54,885 bases of DNA from an uncultured Clostridia bacterium. Lineage in GTDB: Bacteria; Bacillota; Clostridia; Christensenellales; Borkfalkiaceae. Below are positions 32,513 through 41,136 of this stretch, piece after piece. The notes beneath the pieces are model-generated. The model did no database searches and was not told the DNA's origin. It worked only from the letters and a program-made list of their open reading frames with translations. The position numbers and the translations under genes were made by a program. Numbering within the stretch: position 1 is the stretch's first letter; each line of letters starts with the position of its first letter. The stretch is taken from positions 1-54,885 of the forward strand of contig CANRAD010000014.1 in NCBI GenBank assembly GCA_947628505.1, written 5' to 3'.

Positions 32513-34276
32513 ATGTGCGGGATAATGGGATACGCCGGCGCGGGCAACGCCGCCGCAATTGTTTACAACGGACTTCTGAGGCTCGAATACCGCGGTTACG
32601 ACTCGGCGGGGATAGCCGTTATGTACGACGGAAAAATAAAAATCGCGAAAAAGCGCGGCAGAGTGAAAGAGCTTTCGGCTTTTTGCGGAGAACTCGCGGG
32701 CAACGTCGGCATAGGCCATACCCGCTGGGCCACTCACGGCAGACCTTCCGATAAAAACGCCCATCCCCATTCCTCGGGGAAAATTACGCTCGTGCATAAC
32801 GGAATAATAGAAAATTATCCGAAGCTCAAAGAAGAGCTCATAGCCTCGGGCGGGAAGTTCGCGTCGGAGACCGACAGCGAAGTCGCGGCAAAACTCGTCG
32901 ACAAGAATTACGACGGCGACATTCTCGAAGCGCTCATAAAGAGCTGTAAAATGCTCGAAGGCTCATATGCGCTTATGGTTATGTGCGAAGGTTTCGACGG
33001 AATAGCCGTCGCAAAATACAAGAGCCCCGTGATAATAGGCCTCGGCGACGGCGGGAATTTCTGCGCGAGCGACGAGCCCGCTCTGGCCGGACTTTGTCCC
33101 GGGATATGCGTGCTCGAAGACGGGGATTTTGCGCTTATAACGGCCGACGAAGTAAAAATATTCGACTCGGACGGCAAGAGAGTCGAGCGCGCGGTTCTCG
33201 AAAACCTCGCCGAGGAAAAATCGCTCGATCTGTGCGGTTACCCGCACTATATGCTTAAAGAAATAAACGAATCGCCCGCCGCCGTGCGGAATACGGCAAG
33301 CGCGTTTTCCTCTTGCGGCAAGGCGTGCGAAATACTTTCCGGCGCGAAGAGAATAATTCTTACCGGCTGCGGAACGGCGTACCACGCGGCGCTTATGGGC
33401 AAGAGATATATAGAGAATTTTTCCTCCGTTCACGCCCGTGCGGATTTTGCGGGCGAGCTCAGATACGCGTCCCGGACGGCGGAAGAGGGCGACGTGCTCG
33501 TGGCGGTAACGCAGAGCGGCGAGACGGCCGATACGGTGGAGGCGGCGAGGCTGTACGGCTCGTTCGGGGCGAAAGTGCTTGCGGTTACCAATTCGCCTCA
33601 TTCGGCGATAACGAGGATAGCCGACGGCGTAGTATACGCCGATTCCGGCGCGGAAATATGCGTCGCGGCCACGAAGAGCTATTCGGCTCAGCTGGCGGCT
33701 CTGTACCTATGCGCATGCGTTGCGGCGGGCGGAGACGTCAAGGCGCGGGAAGAGGAGCTTTTCGCGTGCTCCGATATGCTCAGAAGTTTTATAGAGCGGA
33801 CGGACGTGCGCCGTCTCGCGGAGAGATGTTCGAAGAGCTCGGCAGTGTATTTTCTCGGCCGCGATCTCGATTATTGCGCGGCCTTGGAGGGCAGTCTGAA
33901 ACTCAAAGAAGTTTCTTACGTGTTCTCCGCGGGATATCCCGCAGGCGAACTCAAACACGGCACGCTCGCACTCGTGGACGGCAAGGTTGCGTGCGTATTC
34001 TCGATAACCGATCCCGCTCTTGCGGAAAAGAGCGCGAGCGCGGTGGAACAAGTGCTGTCGAGGGGCGGCGCGGCGGCCGTGCTCACCGATATAGACGGCG
34101 TGAAAGAGGAGTTCGGCGGGAGAGCGGAGATAATTTCGCTTCCCGCGTGCGGAAAATATCTTGCGCCGCTGTTTTCGGCGGCCGTCATGCAGCTTCTCGC
34201 CTATCGCACGGCGGTAATTCTGGGGAGAGATCCCGATAAGCCGAGAAATCTTGCCAAGAGCGTAACGGTGGAATAA
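32513..34276 (+). CDS. glmS: Glucosamine-fructose-6-phosphate aminotransferase
   Basis: 587 residues. Cys2 (MCGIMGYAG) is the N-terminal nucleophile of the glutaminase domain; YNGLLRLEYRGYDSAGIAV, GHTRWATHG and HNGIIENY are diagnostic. Two SIS isomerase domains follow: ILTGCGTAYHAALMG, then VTQSGETADTVEA and GRDLDYCAALEGSLKLKEVSY. It makes glucosamine-6-phosphate from fructose-6-phosphate and glutamine. No glmS ribozyme can lie in the 37 bases before it. SD GAGGTGAG. Confidence 0.97.
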   Translation: MCGIMGYAGAGNAAAIVYNGLLRLEYRGYDSAGIAVMYDGKIKIAKKRGRVKELSAFCGELAGNVGIGHTRWATHGRPSDKNAHPHSSGKITLVHNGIIENYPKLKEELIASGGKFASETDSEVAAKLVDKNYDGDILEALIKSCKMLEGSYALMVMCEGFDGIAVAKYKSPVIIGLGDGGNFCASDEPALAGLCPGICVLEDGDFALITADEVKIFDSDGKRVERAVLENLAEEKSLDLCGYPHYMLKEINESPAAVRNTASAFSSCGKACEILSGAKRIILTGCGTAYHAALMGKRYIENFSSVHARADFAGELRYASRTAEEGDVLVAVTQSGETADTVEAARLYGSFGAKVLAVTNSPHSAITRIADGVVYADSGAEICVAATKSYSAQLAALYLCACVAAGGDVKAREEELFACSDMLRSFIERTDVRRLAERCSKSSAVYFLGRDLDYCAALEGSLKLKEVSYVFSAGYPAGELKHGTLALVDGKVACVFSITDPALAEKSASAVEQVLSRGGAAAVLTDIDGVKEEFGGRAEIISLPACGKYLAPLFSAAVMQLLAYRTAVILGRDPDKPRNLAKSVTVE

Positions 34277-34279
34277 CGG

Positions 34280-34308
34280 TTGACTTAGTCGGACGTTTGT
34301 TGTATAAT
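34280..34308 (+). promoter_or_regulatory. Promoter of galE
   Basis: TTGACT (34280-34285), 17 bases, TATAAT (34303-34308). The start is about 34315; the leader of about 25 bases carries SD GAAGG. galE is therefore also transcribed independently of glmS. Confidence 0.75.
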
Positions 34309-34339
34309 TGCAATATACGTTTTGACGAAGGTAACCATT

Positions 34340-35356
34340 ATGAAAAAAAACATACTCGTAACGGGCGGCGCGGGCTATATAGGCAGTCATACCGTCCTCG
34401 AACTGCTTGAAGAGGGATACGGCGTAACGGTTGTAGACAATCTCAGCAATTCTTCCGAGGAGTCGCTCAGGAGAGTTGAAAAACTCACGGGAAAAAGAGC
34501 GCGGTTCGTGCTCGGAGATATAAGAGACGCAAAACTTCTCGACGAGGTTTTCGCTTCGGAAAAGTATTACGCGGTTATTCATTTCGCAGGTCTCAAAGCC
34601 GTCGGCGAAAGCGTGAGAGAGCCTCTGCAATATTACGACAACAACGTGTCGGGCACGCTCGTCTTGCTCGGAAGCATGAAAAAAGCGGGAGTGAAAACGA
34701 TGATTTTCTCCTCGTCCGCAACCGTTTACGGCATACCGGAGAAATTGCCGCTTACCGAGGATTGCAGACTGTCGGCGATAAACCCTTACGGCGCGACGAA
34801 GCTGGTAATAGAGGGCATATTGCAGGATTTGCAACGCGCCGAGCCCGATTGGAATATGATGCTTTTGAGATATTTCAATCCCGTCGGAGCGCACGAGAGC
34901 GGGGAAATAGGCGAGGATCCCAAGGGCATACCCAACAATCTGATGCCCTATATAGCGCAGGTAGCCACGGGAAGGCTGGAAAAACTCAGAGTGTTCGGCA
35001 ACGATTATCCCACGCCGGACGGCACGGGCGTGAGGGATTACATACACGTCGTGGACCTTGCCAAAGGCCATGTGGCGGCGCTCAAAGGATACGTCGAGCC
35101 GGGAGTTCATATAACCAATCTCGGCACGGGCAAGGGATACAGCGTGCTTGAAATGGTGCACGCTTTCGAAAAGGCGTGCGGGAAGCCGATACCTTACGAG
35201 ATAACGGCAAGGCGCGCCGGCGACACGGCGGCGTGTTACGCTTCCGCCGAAAAGGCGAAAAGAGAACTCGGCTGGCAGGCCGAGCTCGGCATAGACGAGA
35301 TGTGCTCGTCAACGTGGAATTGGCAGAAAAAGAATCCGGAAGGTTACGGTTGCTGA
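34340..35356 (+). CDS. galE: UDP-glucose 4-epimerase
   Basis: 338 residues from ATG 34340. Short-chain dehydrogenase-type Rossmann motif [20 protein letters not shown], catalytic Ser in FSSSATVYG and YxxxK in [15 protein letters not shown]+ and UDP-sugar contacts in [11 protein letters not shown] and [14 protein letters not shown]. It interconverts UDP-glucose and UDP-galactose (and perhaps the N-acetyl forms, given the amino-sugar genes upstream). Complete length. Confidence 0.95.
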   Translation: MKKNILVTGGAGYIGSHTVLELLEEGYGVTVVDNLSNSSEESLRRVEKLTGKRARFVLGDIRDAKLLDEVFASEKYYAVIHFAGLKAVGESVREPLQYYDNNVSGTLVLLGSMKKAGVKTMIFSSSATVYGIPEKLPLTEDCRLSAINPYGATKLVIEGILQDLQRAEPDWNMMLLRYFNPVGAHESGEIGEDPKGIPNNLMPYIAQVATGRLEKLRVFGNDYPTPDGTGVRDYIHVVDLAKGHVAALKGYVEPGVHITNLGTGKGYSVLEMVHAFEKACGKPIPYEITARRAGDTAACYASAEKAKRELGWQAELGIDEMCSSTWNWQKKNPEGYGC

Positions 35357-35359
35357 TTT

Positions 35360-35388
35360 AACGCGGCGGAAAATTCCGCCGCGTTTTT
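35360..35388 (+). terminator. Terminator of galE
   Basis: Arms AACGCGGCGGAA and TTCCGCCGCGTT meeting at a very short AA loop, followed by TTTA; directly after the galE stop codon. Confidence 0.8.
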
Positions 35389-35420
35389 ATGCGTTCATAT
35401 GTTAATATGCGTTCGCATAT

Positions 35421-35450
35421 AAAAAAGCGCGGGATATCCCGCGCTTTTTT
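35421..35450. terminator. Bidirectional terminator, perfect 30-bp palindrome
   Basis: AAAAAAGCGCGGGAT paired with ATCCCGCGCTTTTTT. It gives a T6 tail in both directions and separates galE from the convergent sdaA (ends 35457). Confidence 0.9.
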
Positions 35451-35456
35451 GCGTAT

Positions 35457-36683
35457 TCAACGCTGTTTTTTGAGATTGTAGTATTTGGCAAGTCCGCCCG
35501 AAGAGGTTTCGCGGTAGCCGTTCAGAAGGTCCCGGCCGGTATTGTACATTGTCTGCACAACGAGGTCGAAACTTATCTTTCTCGAATCTGCAAGGAAATT
35601 CGCGAGCGAGAGCGCGTTTATGGCTCTCATTGCCGCCACGGCGTTGCGCTCGATGCAAGGTATCTGCACGAGACCGGCAATGGGATCGCACGTGAGCCCG
35701 AGGTGATGTTCCATTGCCACTTCCGCGGCATATTCAATCTGTCCGAGGCCCATTCCGAACAGCTCTGCGAGCGCGGCGGCCGCCATGGAACATGCGGAGC
35801 CTATTTCGGCCTGACAACCGCATTCCGCGCCGCTTATGGACGCGTTTTTCTTGATGAGATTGCCTATTATCCCGCCCGTGGCGAGAGCGCGCACTATTTC
35901 GATATCGGAAAACCCGCGCGTCTCCTGCATATATTTGAGAACCGCCGGAACAACTCCGCACGAGCCGCAGGTGGGCGCCGTAACTATGACGCCGCCGGCG
36001 GCGTTCTGCTCGCTCGTGGCAAAGGCGTAAGAGCACACGAGGCGGTTTTCGCGCGTCTGCGCGGATTCGTCTATGTGCCGCTGATGATAGAGGTATTGCG
36101 CCCGCCGTTCGGTGCCCAGCCCGCCCGGAAGAACGCCGGAAGTTGTCAATCCCTCGTGTATGGCCGTCTTCATCTGCTCCCATATTTCCGAGAGATATGC
36201 GAATATCTCCACGCCCTCGCATTCGGCCGCGTATTCCCAGATTCTTATGTTCTTGGACATACAGTATTCGGATATTTCGGAATAGGTGTTGAGGGAATAA
36301 ACGCTGTCGTCGGCGTATTTTTCATAGTCCTTTACGCTTTCGCCCTCGAACGACACGGTGCCGCCGCCGACGCTGTAAACGCGTTTCGTCGAGAGCGCGC
36401 TATCACCCTTGAACGCGGAGATGTCCATTGTGTTGGGATGAACTGTGCACGGCGTTTTTTCGTCGAAAACCACCTCGCACGCGCACGGCTCGGCCGCTTT
36501 TTTCAGCACGACGTCGGTGCAGTGCCCCTTGCCCGTCATTGCGAGCGAACCGTAGAGCGTAACTTTGAAGGAATCAGCCTCCGGGAAGCGCTCTTTCATT
36601 ATTTTCATGGCTCGCTCCGGGCCCATTGTGTGCGAGCTCGAAGGCCCTCTGCCGACTTTGTAAAGTTCTCTCAATGATTGCAT
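35457..36683 (-). CDS. sdaA: L-serine dehydratase (iron-sulfur type, single chain)
   Basis: 408 residues. The beta domain (about 1-150) opens with GRGPSSSHTMGPERA; the alpha domain holds TAPTCGSCGVVPAVL, GAECGCQAEIGSACSMAAAA and LGLTCDPIAGLVQIPC, whose cysteines bind the [4Fe-4S] cluster. It deaminates L-serine to pyruvate and ammonia. Here the two halves are fused, as in the enterobacterial enzyme, whereas Bacillus splits them. The start lies four bases after the stop of the tyrosine phosphatase gene, so they form an operon. Confidence 0.94.
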   Translation of the reverse strand: MQSLRELYKVGRGPSSSHTMGPERAMKIMKERFPEADSFKVTLYGSLAMTGKGHCTDVVLKKAAEPCACEVVFDEKTPCTVHPNTMDISAFKGDSALSTKRVYSVGGGTVSFEGESVKDYEKYADDSVYSLNTYSEISEYCMSKNIRIWEYAAECEGVEIFAYLSEIWEQMKTAIHEGLTTSGVLPGGLGTERRAQYLYHQRHIDESAQTRENRLVCSYAFATSEQNAAGGVIVTAPTCGSCGVVPAVLKYMQETRGFSDIEIVRALATGGIIGNLIKKNASISGAECGCQAEIGSACSMAAAALAELFGMGLGQIEYAAEVAMEHHLGLTCDPIAGLVQIPCIERNAVAAMRAINALSLANFLADSRKISFDLVVQTMYNTGRDLLNGYRETSSGGLAKYYNLKKQR

Positions 36684-36687
36684 ACGT

Positions 36688-37488
36688 TTATTCCAGATAT
36701 TTGTCCTTTAAAACTTTTATATCGGCGTCGGTCAGCCCGAGGGCTCCTTTGACATATCCCTCGATACTGCCGTAACGTTTTTCTATTTCCTCGATTGCCC
36801 CCGTGATATATTGGGGTTTAGCCGCCATAAGCGCGTAGAGTATGTGCTTGAATCGCAGAGGAATAGGCGAAATCATCAGTCCGAATTTCTGCCAGCCGCG
36901 CCGCCTTCTCTGAAAGCGATGACTTATGACGTAGTCCTCGACGATGAGTTTTTTATCCACTCCGAGCACGCCCTCAATGAGCATCGCCACGATGCCCGTT
37001 CTGTCCTTCCCGCCGTTGCAGTGCCACAATATGCACTTTTCCTCTTTCAGAAACAAATCGAAAATCGTTCTGAGCTTTTTGCGGGATTCCTCCTCGAAGA
37101 GTATGAAGTTATACATGCACGTCATATAGTTGTCCGCCGTGCCGAATTCGCTCTTGATGCGCTTGCTCTCCTGCATCATCGTTCCGGCCATACTGCGGTT
37201 GCCGGTGGTTATGCCGGGCGTGGCGGTGCACACGAGCGGCAGATAATGATATTCCACGCCCTCCAATATTGTGGGCATATGTTCCTTTATCTCCGTCTCG
37301 GTGCGCATGTCGATTATGTTGTCTATATTCATTGCTTCGAGTTTTTTTATCGTTTCCTCTGGCAAATCGTGCAGTCTGCCGCTTCTGAGAAGTCTGCCGC
37401 GCTTTATTTTTTTGCCGTCGGCCGCCGGAAAGCCGCCGAGGTCGCGGGTGTTGTTCATCTTCTTCAAGCGTAGCTTTTCAATCTTCAT
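36688..37488 (-). CDS. Tyrosine-protein phosphatase (dual-specificity type)
   Basis: 266 residues. The active site is HCNGGKDRTGIVAMLIEGVL (P-loop Cys, Lys, Asp, Arg, Thr), the form found in bacterial and lipid-active phosphatases of the Y_phosphatase3 group. The N-terminal NTRDLGGFPAADGKKIKRGR is the conserved leader of this family. It may act on phosphotyrosine or phosphoinositide-like substrates. Its start codon coincides with the predicted transcription start (leaderless). First gene of the operon with sdaA, a pairing with no obvious metabolic reason. Confidence 0.88.
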   Translation of the reverse strand: MKIEKLRLKKMNNTRDLGGFPAADGKKIKRGRLLRSGRLHDLPEETIKKLEAMNIDNIIDMRTETEIKEHMPTILEGVEYHYLPLVCTATPGITTGNRSMAGTMMQESKRIKSEFGTADNYMTCMYNFILFEEESRKKLRTIFDLFLKEEKCILWHCNGGKDRTGIVAMLIEGVLGVDKKLIVEDYVISHRFQRRRRGWQKFGLMISPIPLRFKHILYALMAAKPQYITGAIEEIEKRYGSIEGYVKGALGLTDADIKVLKDKYLE

Positions 37489-37494
37489 AGGAAT

Positions 37495-37523
37495 ATTTTA
37501 ACAGAGCCGACCGTTTAAGTCAA
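37495..37523 (-). promoter_or_regulatory. Promoter of the phosphatase-sdaA operon
   Basis: On the minus strand TTGACT (37523-37518), 17 bases, TAAAAT (37500-37495). Seven bases further is the A of ATG 37488; the message should be leaderless. There is no SD. Confidence 0.72.
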
Positions 37524-37619
37524 CAGGTTTGCGGATTTCCGTCGCCGCAATTTATTGTCCGGGGCGTTCGCCGCCCGCCGCAAAGAATCAGGGCGCGCAA
37601 ATTTAGGTCGCGCGCGCAG

Positions 37620-37648
37620 TTGACAAACGCCGCCGCAGCGGTTATAAT
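37620..37648 (+). promoter_or_regulatory. Perfect consensus promoter of the O-antigen-ligase-like gene
   Basis: TTGACA (37620-37625), 17 bases, TATAAT (37643-37648). The leader to ATG 37689 is about 34 bases; no strong SD is seen. Confidence 0.8.
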
Positions 37649-37688
37649 AGCAAAGGATCGGCGTACATCGCCCTTCGCCCGGTTGCTT

Positions 37689-39173
37689 ATGAAAGACGTT
37701 TTGAGTAAATTTCGCGAATTGCCATTTATAGAGACGGTAAAACTCATTTTATCTTCGAGGATTTTCCCGTTCTTTATGGGAGCGGTATCGCTTTTATTCT
37801 ACTATTGCGGCTGGGATATAGCTACTATATATTTTCTCGGGATTACCGGCTCGGCAACCGTCCTTCTTTTGGACGATCTGACGCCGATAATTCCGCAATT
37901 TTTATTTCTCGACGTAATTATCTCGGTAAATCATTCCCCTTCGCAGATGGCGGCAGAATCCGGCTACTATTCCAATCCCGTGATATATTGGCAGGCCATA
38001 ATAGTCGTGGGAGTGTATGTGGCGGCCATTCTCGCCCGCATTGCGTTTTCCGTAAAGCGCGGCACGTTCAAGCCCAATCCCGTATTTTTCGGGCTGTGCG
38101 CGTTCTCGCTCGTACTCGTTCTGAACGGGATAGGCAGCGTGGGATATTCGGCGTTCAACCTCATGTACGGCATTTTTATGGCGTTCTTCTTTCTCGCCAT
38201 ATTTATGTTGCTCTCCGGCAACGCTCAGCTCAACGAGGAGAATTATAAGAAGATAGGCTGGGGCTTTTTCGCGTTTTCGCTCGTGCTCGTCATAGAGCTC
38301 GCGGTCGTATATATAACCAAATGGAATTCGGGACTTTTTACCGCCGAAGGCGCCGTGGATAAACAGCAGATAGTGTTCGGCTGGGGGATATGGAACACGA
38401 TGGGCATGCTCCTCGTCATAAGTATTCCCGCCGTGATGATGCTCGCTTCGAAGTACGAATACGGCTTTTTCTTTCTCGTCTACGCGAGTCTGCTCGCGCT
38501 GTGCGCCGTGCTCACAATGAGCCGGCAGGCCATGGTGGGAGCCGTTATAGCCTATCCCGCGTCGCTCATAGTTTGTCTCGTAAAGAGCAAAGCGCGCTCT
38601 CTCAACGCCGTCGCGGCGGGCGGCGTCATAGCCATAGCGGCTATAATCGTAGCGGCGAAATGGGATTTGATCGGCACGCTTTTAGGCTCAGTAAAAGACG
38701 GAATGTTCTCTCCCGAAGGCGAACTCAGCGGCAATCAGAGAATACCCCTCATAGAAAAAGCTCTCAAAAATTTCCTCGGCAATCCCGTATTCGGTTCGGG
38801 CTTCTTTGCGGGCGAACTCGGGCATGAGTTGAACGACGTGGATTATACCGGTCTGGGATTCGTTCCCGAAATGGCGTGCAACACTTTGGCGCAGGTGTTG
38901 GGGGCTTGCGGAATGATAGGCATAGCGATATATTGCGTGCACAGAATTCAGACGATAATAGCCTTTGCCGAAAAGCCGAACTTCAATAAGCTCTATATAG
39001 CCGTTCTCATTTCGGCGCTCTTGATAATGTCGCTGTTCGACAACCATATGTTCTATATATTCCCCACAATGTACTATTCCTCGCTCTTGCCGTTCGCAAC
39101 GGGCAAAGGCGCGGAGGGGAAGTCGGTTTTCCCCGTCAGAATTTCCGAAAATAGGCAAAAAGCCGCCGTCTGA
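37689..39173 (+). CDS. O-antigen-ligase/polymerase-like membrane protein
   Basis: 494 residues from ATG 37689, about a dozen hydrophobic segments. A long extracytoplasmic loop is suggested between about 335 and 395 (EGELSGNQRIPLIEKALKNF, then NPVFGSGFFAGELGHELN), as in the Wzy_C/O-antigen ligase family; LTMSRQAMVGAVIAY is the characteristic helix before it. Such proteins join or polymerise surface sugars on undecaprenyl carriers. In a Gram-positive cell it probably acts in capsule or wall glycopolymer assembly. No other glycan-assembly gene adjoins it. Confidence 0.82.
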   Translation: MKDVLSKFRELPFIETVKLILSSRIFPFFMGAVSLLFYYCGWDIATIYFLGITGSATVLLLDDLTPIIPQFLFLDVIISVNHSPSQMAAESGYYSNPVIYWQAIIVVGVYVAAILARIAFSVKRGTFKPNPVFFGLCAFSLVLVLNGIGSVGYSAFNLMYGIFMAFFFLAIFMLLSGNAQLNEENYKKIGWGFFAFSLVLVIELAVVYITKWNSGLFTAEGAVDKQQIVFGWGIWNTMGMLLVISIPAVMMLASKYEYGFFFLVYASLLALCAVLTMSRQAMVGAVIAYPASLIVCLVKSKARSLNAVAAGGVIAIAAIIVAAKWDLIGTLLGSVKDGMFSPEGELSGNQRIPLIEKALKNFLGNPVFGSGFFAGELGHELNDVDYTGLGFVPEMACNTLAQVLGACGMIGIAIYCVHRIQTIIAFAEKPNFNKLYIAVLISALLIMSLFDNHMFYIFPTMYYSSLLPFATGKGAEGKSVFPVRISENRQKAAV

Positions 39174-39298
39174 AAATTTTTTCAACGTATCCTTCGCGGA
39201 GAGTTAATATAATATATCGTGGGCGATATTACTAAAGCATAACGCGCGGAAGGCGCGCCGTGCTTTTTTATTTGTCCGCGCAATTTGCGGAGGATATT

Positions 39299-40315
39299 AT
39301 GGATATTGGGGCGACGATTGGCATTCTTTCCGCGCTCTTCGTACTTCTCGGGTTTTCTGCGTTTTTCTCGGCGGCGGAAACGGCGTTCACGGGCTTTTCG
39401 CGCGCAAGAATGAAAAGTCTCGCCGCGCACGACAAAGGCGCCGCAAAAGCGCTTGAAATGAGCGAAAATTTCGGGGACGTTTTAACGGCGCTGCTCGTCG
39501 GCAACAATATCGTGAACATTCTCGCCACCTCGCTTGCGACAATTCTTTTCACGGCCAATCTCGGCAATTTCGGCGTTACGGTGTCTACCTTTGTCATGAC
39601 TGCGCTCGTGCTCATATTCGGCGAGGTAACGCCCAAGACGCTCGCCAAGGAGCGGCCGGAGGAATTCGCCGCGTTTTCGTGCCGTATTCTCGCCTTTTTC
39701 GGCGTTTTGTTCAAGCCGCTGTGCTTCGTGTTCGACCTCTGGAAAAAACTCCTGACAAAGATTTTCAGACTCGGCGAGCGCCCCGTGATGACTGAGGAAG
39801 AATTCCGGATAATAGTCGACGACATAACCAACGAGGGCGTTCTGCAAGAGGACGAAAATGCTATAATCCGCAACGCAATGAAATACGGCGAGCTCACCGT
39901 TTCCGTTTCTATGATTCCCGCGGAACACATAACATATGTAGACATATGCGAAAGTATGCAGGGGATAACGCGCGTTTTTTCGGGCACTAACTATTCCCGC
40001 GTGCCGGTGGTGCGCGGCGGGCTCGACAAGGTCGCGGGAATACTTTATCGTTCGGATTTCTACCGTCTGAGACTTACGGGCGGCGAGGATATACGTCCGC
40101 TCATAAAGCCGGCTTTTTATTGCAAGCCCTCGGATAAACTGCCCGAAGCGCTTGCCGCGATGCAGAAAAACCGCCAGCATCTTTCTCTCGTCGCCGACGG
40201 AGCGAGGATAGTGGGGCTTATCACCGTCGAGGATATAGTTGAGGAACTTGTTGGGGAGATTGAGGACAGATACGACAGAGTTCCCAACGACGGCCGACTT
40301 GACAGCGCGCGATAA
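39299..40315 (+). CDS. CNNM/HlyC-CorC family membrane protein
   Basis: 338 residues from ATG 39299 (SD GGAGG). The N-terminal DUF21/CNNM domain has three or four membrane helices (LFVLLGFSAFFSAAETAFTG, NIVNILATSLATILF, FGEVTPKTLAKERP). A CBS pair follows (about 195-320; YSRVPVVRGGLDKVAGILYR, IVGLITVEDIVEELVGEIED). The C-terminal transporter-associated (CorC_HlyC) domain is absent, so the protein is shorter than most relatives. Family members take part in magnesium or cobalt efflux. Confidence 0.9.
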   Translation: MDIGATIGILSALFVLLGFSAFFSAAETAFTGFSRARMKSLAAHDKGAAKALEMSENFGDVLTALLVGNNIVNILATSLATILFTANLGNFGVTVSTFVMTALVLIFGEVTPKTLAKERPEEFAAFSCRILAFFGVLFKPLCFVFDLWKKLLTKIFRLGERPVMTEEEFRIIVDDITNEGVLQEDENAIIRNAMKYGELTVSVSMIPAEHITYVDICESMQGITRVFSGTNYSRVPVVRGGLDKVAGILYRSDFYRLRLTGGEDIRPLIKPAFYCKPSDKLPEALAAMQKNRQHLSLVADGARIVGLITVEDIVEELVGEIEDRYDRVPNDGRLDSAR

Positions 40316-40327
40316 ATAGTATAATAT
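40299..40327 (+). promoter_or_regulatory. Promoter of radC
   Basis: TTGACA (40299-40304), 17 bases, TAATAT (40322-40327), inside the end of the preceding gene. The A of ATG 40334 is seven bases after the -10; alternatively TATAAT at 40320-40325 with a 15-base spacer. No SD precedes the ATG. Confidence 0.6.
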
Positions 40328-40333
40328 TTACTT

Positions 40334-41056
40334 ATGGAACATCAGGGACACAGAAAGAGAATATACGAAAAGTTGAAATCGGGGGCCGAACTTCAAGAGC
40401 ACGAATTGCTTGAAATATTGCTTTTCAACGCGTTGCCGAGGAAGAATACCAACCCCGTGGCGCATGCGCTCATAGACGCTTTCGGCTCGTTGAAGGGAGT
40501 TTTCGAAGCCGGATACGACCAATTGACGGAGGTTGAGGGAGTGGGGGAAGGCCTCGCCCTCTACATACTGTGCGTTGCGAAGTGCGCGGCGAGAGCTTAT
40601 TTGAATTCTTCCGAGGAAACGTATAAAAACTACGGCGATTTCAAAAAATTGGCTGTTCGCAGATTGAAGGACAAGACGGGCGAAATGCTTGAAATATACC
40701 TTTTCGAAAAGGGCGGAACGTTGAAATACACGTATTCGCACACGGACGGCGACGAGCACAGAGTGAAGGTGAGCAAAGTAAAGCTCGCCGAACTGATCGC
40801 CCGTTTCAAACCTTACGGGATAGTCGCCGCGCACAATCATCTTTCGGGCGGTTCGGCGCCGTCGCCGGAGGACGACGATTTCACGGCGCAACTGCAAGCC
40901 ATGTGTTCGCTCAACGGCGTTATATTCTTCGACCATATCATATATTTCAGCGACGACGACATATACAGTTATTTCGACGTCGGAACGATGGACGGTATAC
41001 GCAAAAATTACGATTTCGTGGATATGTTCGACCGTTCGCACGAAAAGGGCAGATAA
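40334..41056 (+). CDS. radC: RadC/JAB-domain protein
   Basis: 240 residues. An N-terminal helix-hairpin-helix-like part (QLTEVEGVGEGLALYILCVA) precedes the RadC domain, whose metal motif is AHNHLSGGSAPSPEDDDF (HxH...D, with Leu for the usual Pro). Length and order are those of the RadC family; its former role in recombination is disputed, and a JAMM-type metal site is the firm point. The start has no SD; leaderless translation is likely. Confidence 0.9.
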   Translation: MEHQGHRKRIYEKLKSGAELQEHELLEILLFNALPRKNTNPVAHALIDAFGSLKGVFEAGYDQLTEVEGVGEGLALYILCVAKCAARAYLNSSEETYKNYGDFKKLAVRRLKDKTGEMLEIYLFEKGGTLKYTYSHTDGDEHRVKVSKVKLAELIARFKPYGIVAAHNHLSGGSAPSPEDDDFTAQLQAMCSLNGVIFFDHIIYFSDDDIYSYFDVGTMDGIRKNYDFVDMFDRSHEKGR

Positions 41057-41072
41057 CGCAGTTTAAATTCAA

Positions 41073-41108
41073 AAAAATCCGCCGCGGGAATTTCCGCGGC
41101 GGATTTTT
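41073..41108. terminator. Bidirectional terminator between radC and the cyclodeaminase gene
   Basis: Arms AAAAATCCGCCGCGG and CCGCGGCGGATTTTT (15 bp) with loop GAATTT; T5 tails on both strands. Confidence 0.9.
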
Positions 41109-41136
41109 GCACATTCCGACGGTTTGACGTGGATTT

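Noticed and set aside
33707-35161. Long minus-strand open frame (484 codons) opposite glmS and galE
   Set aside because: Both opposite genes are certain; the frame has no recognisable motif and crosses two genes.
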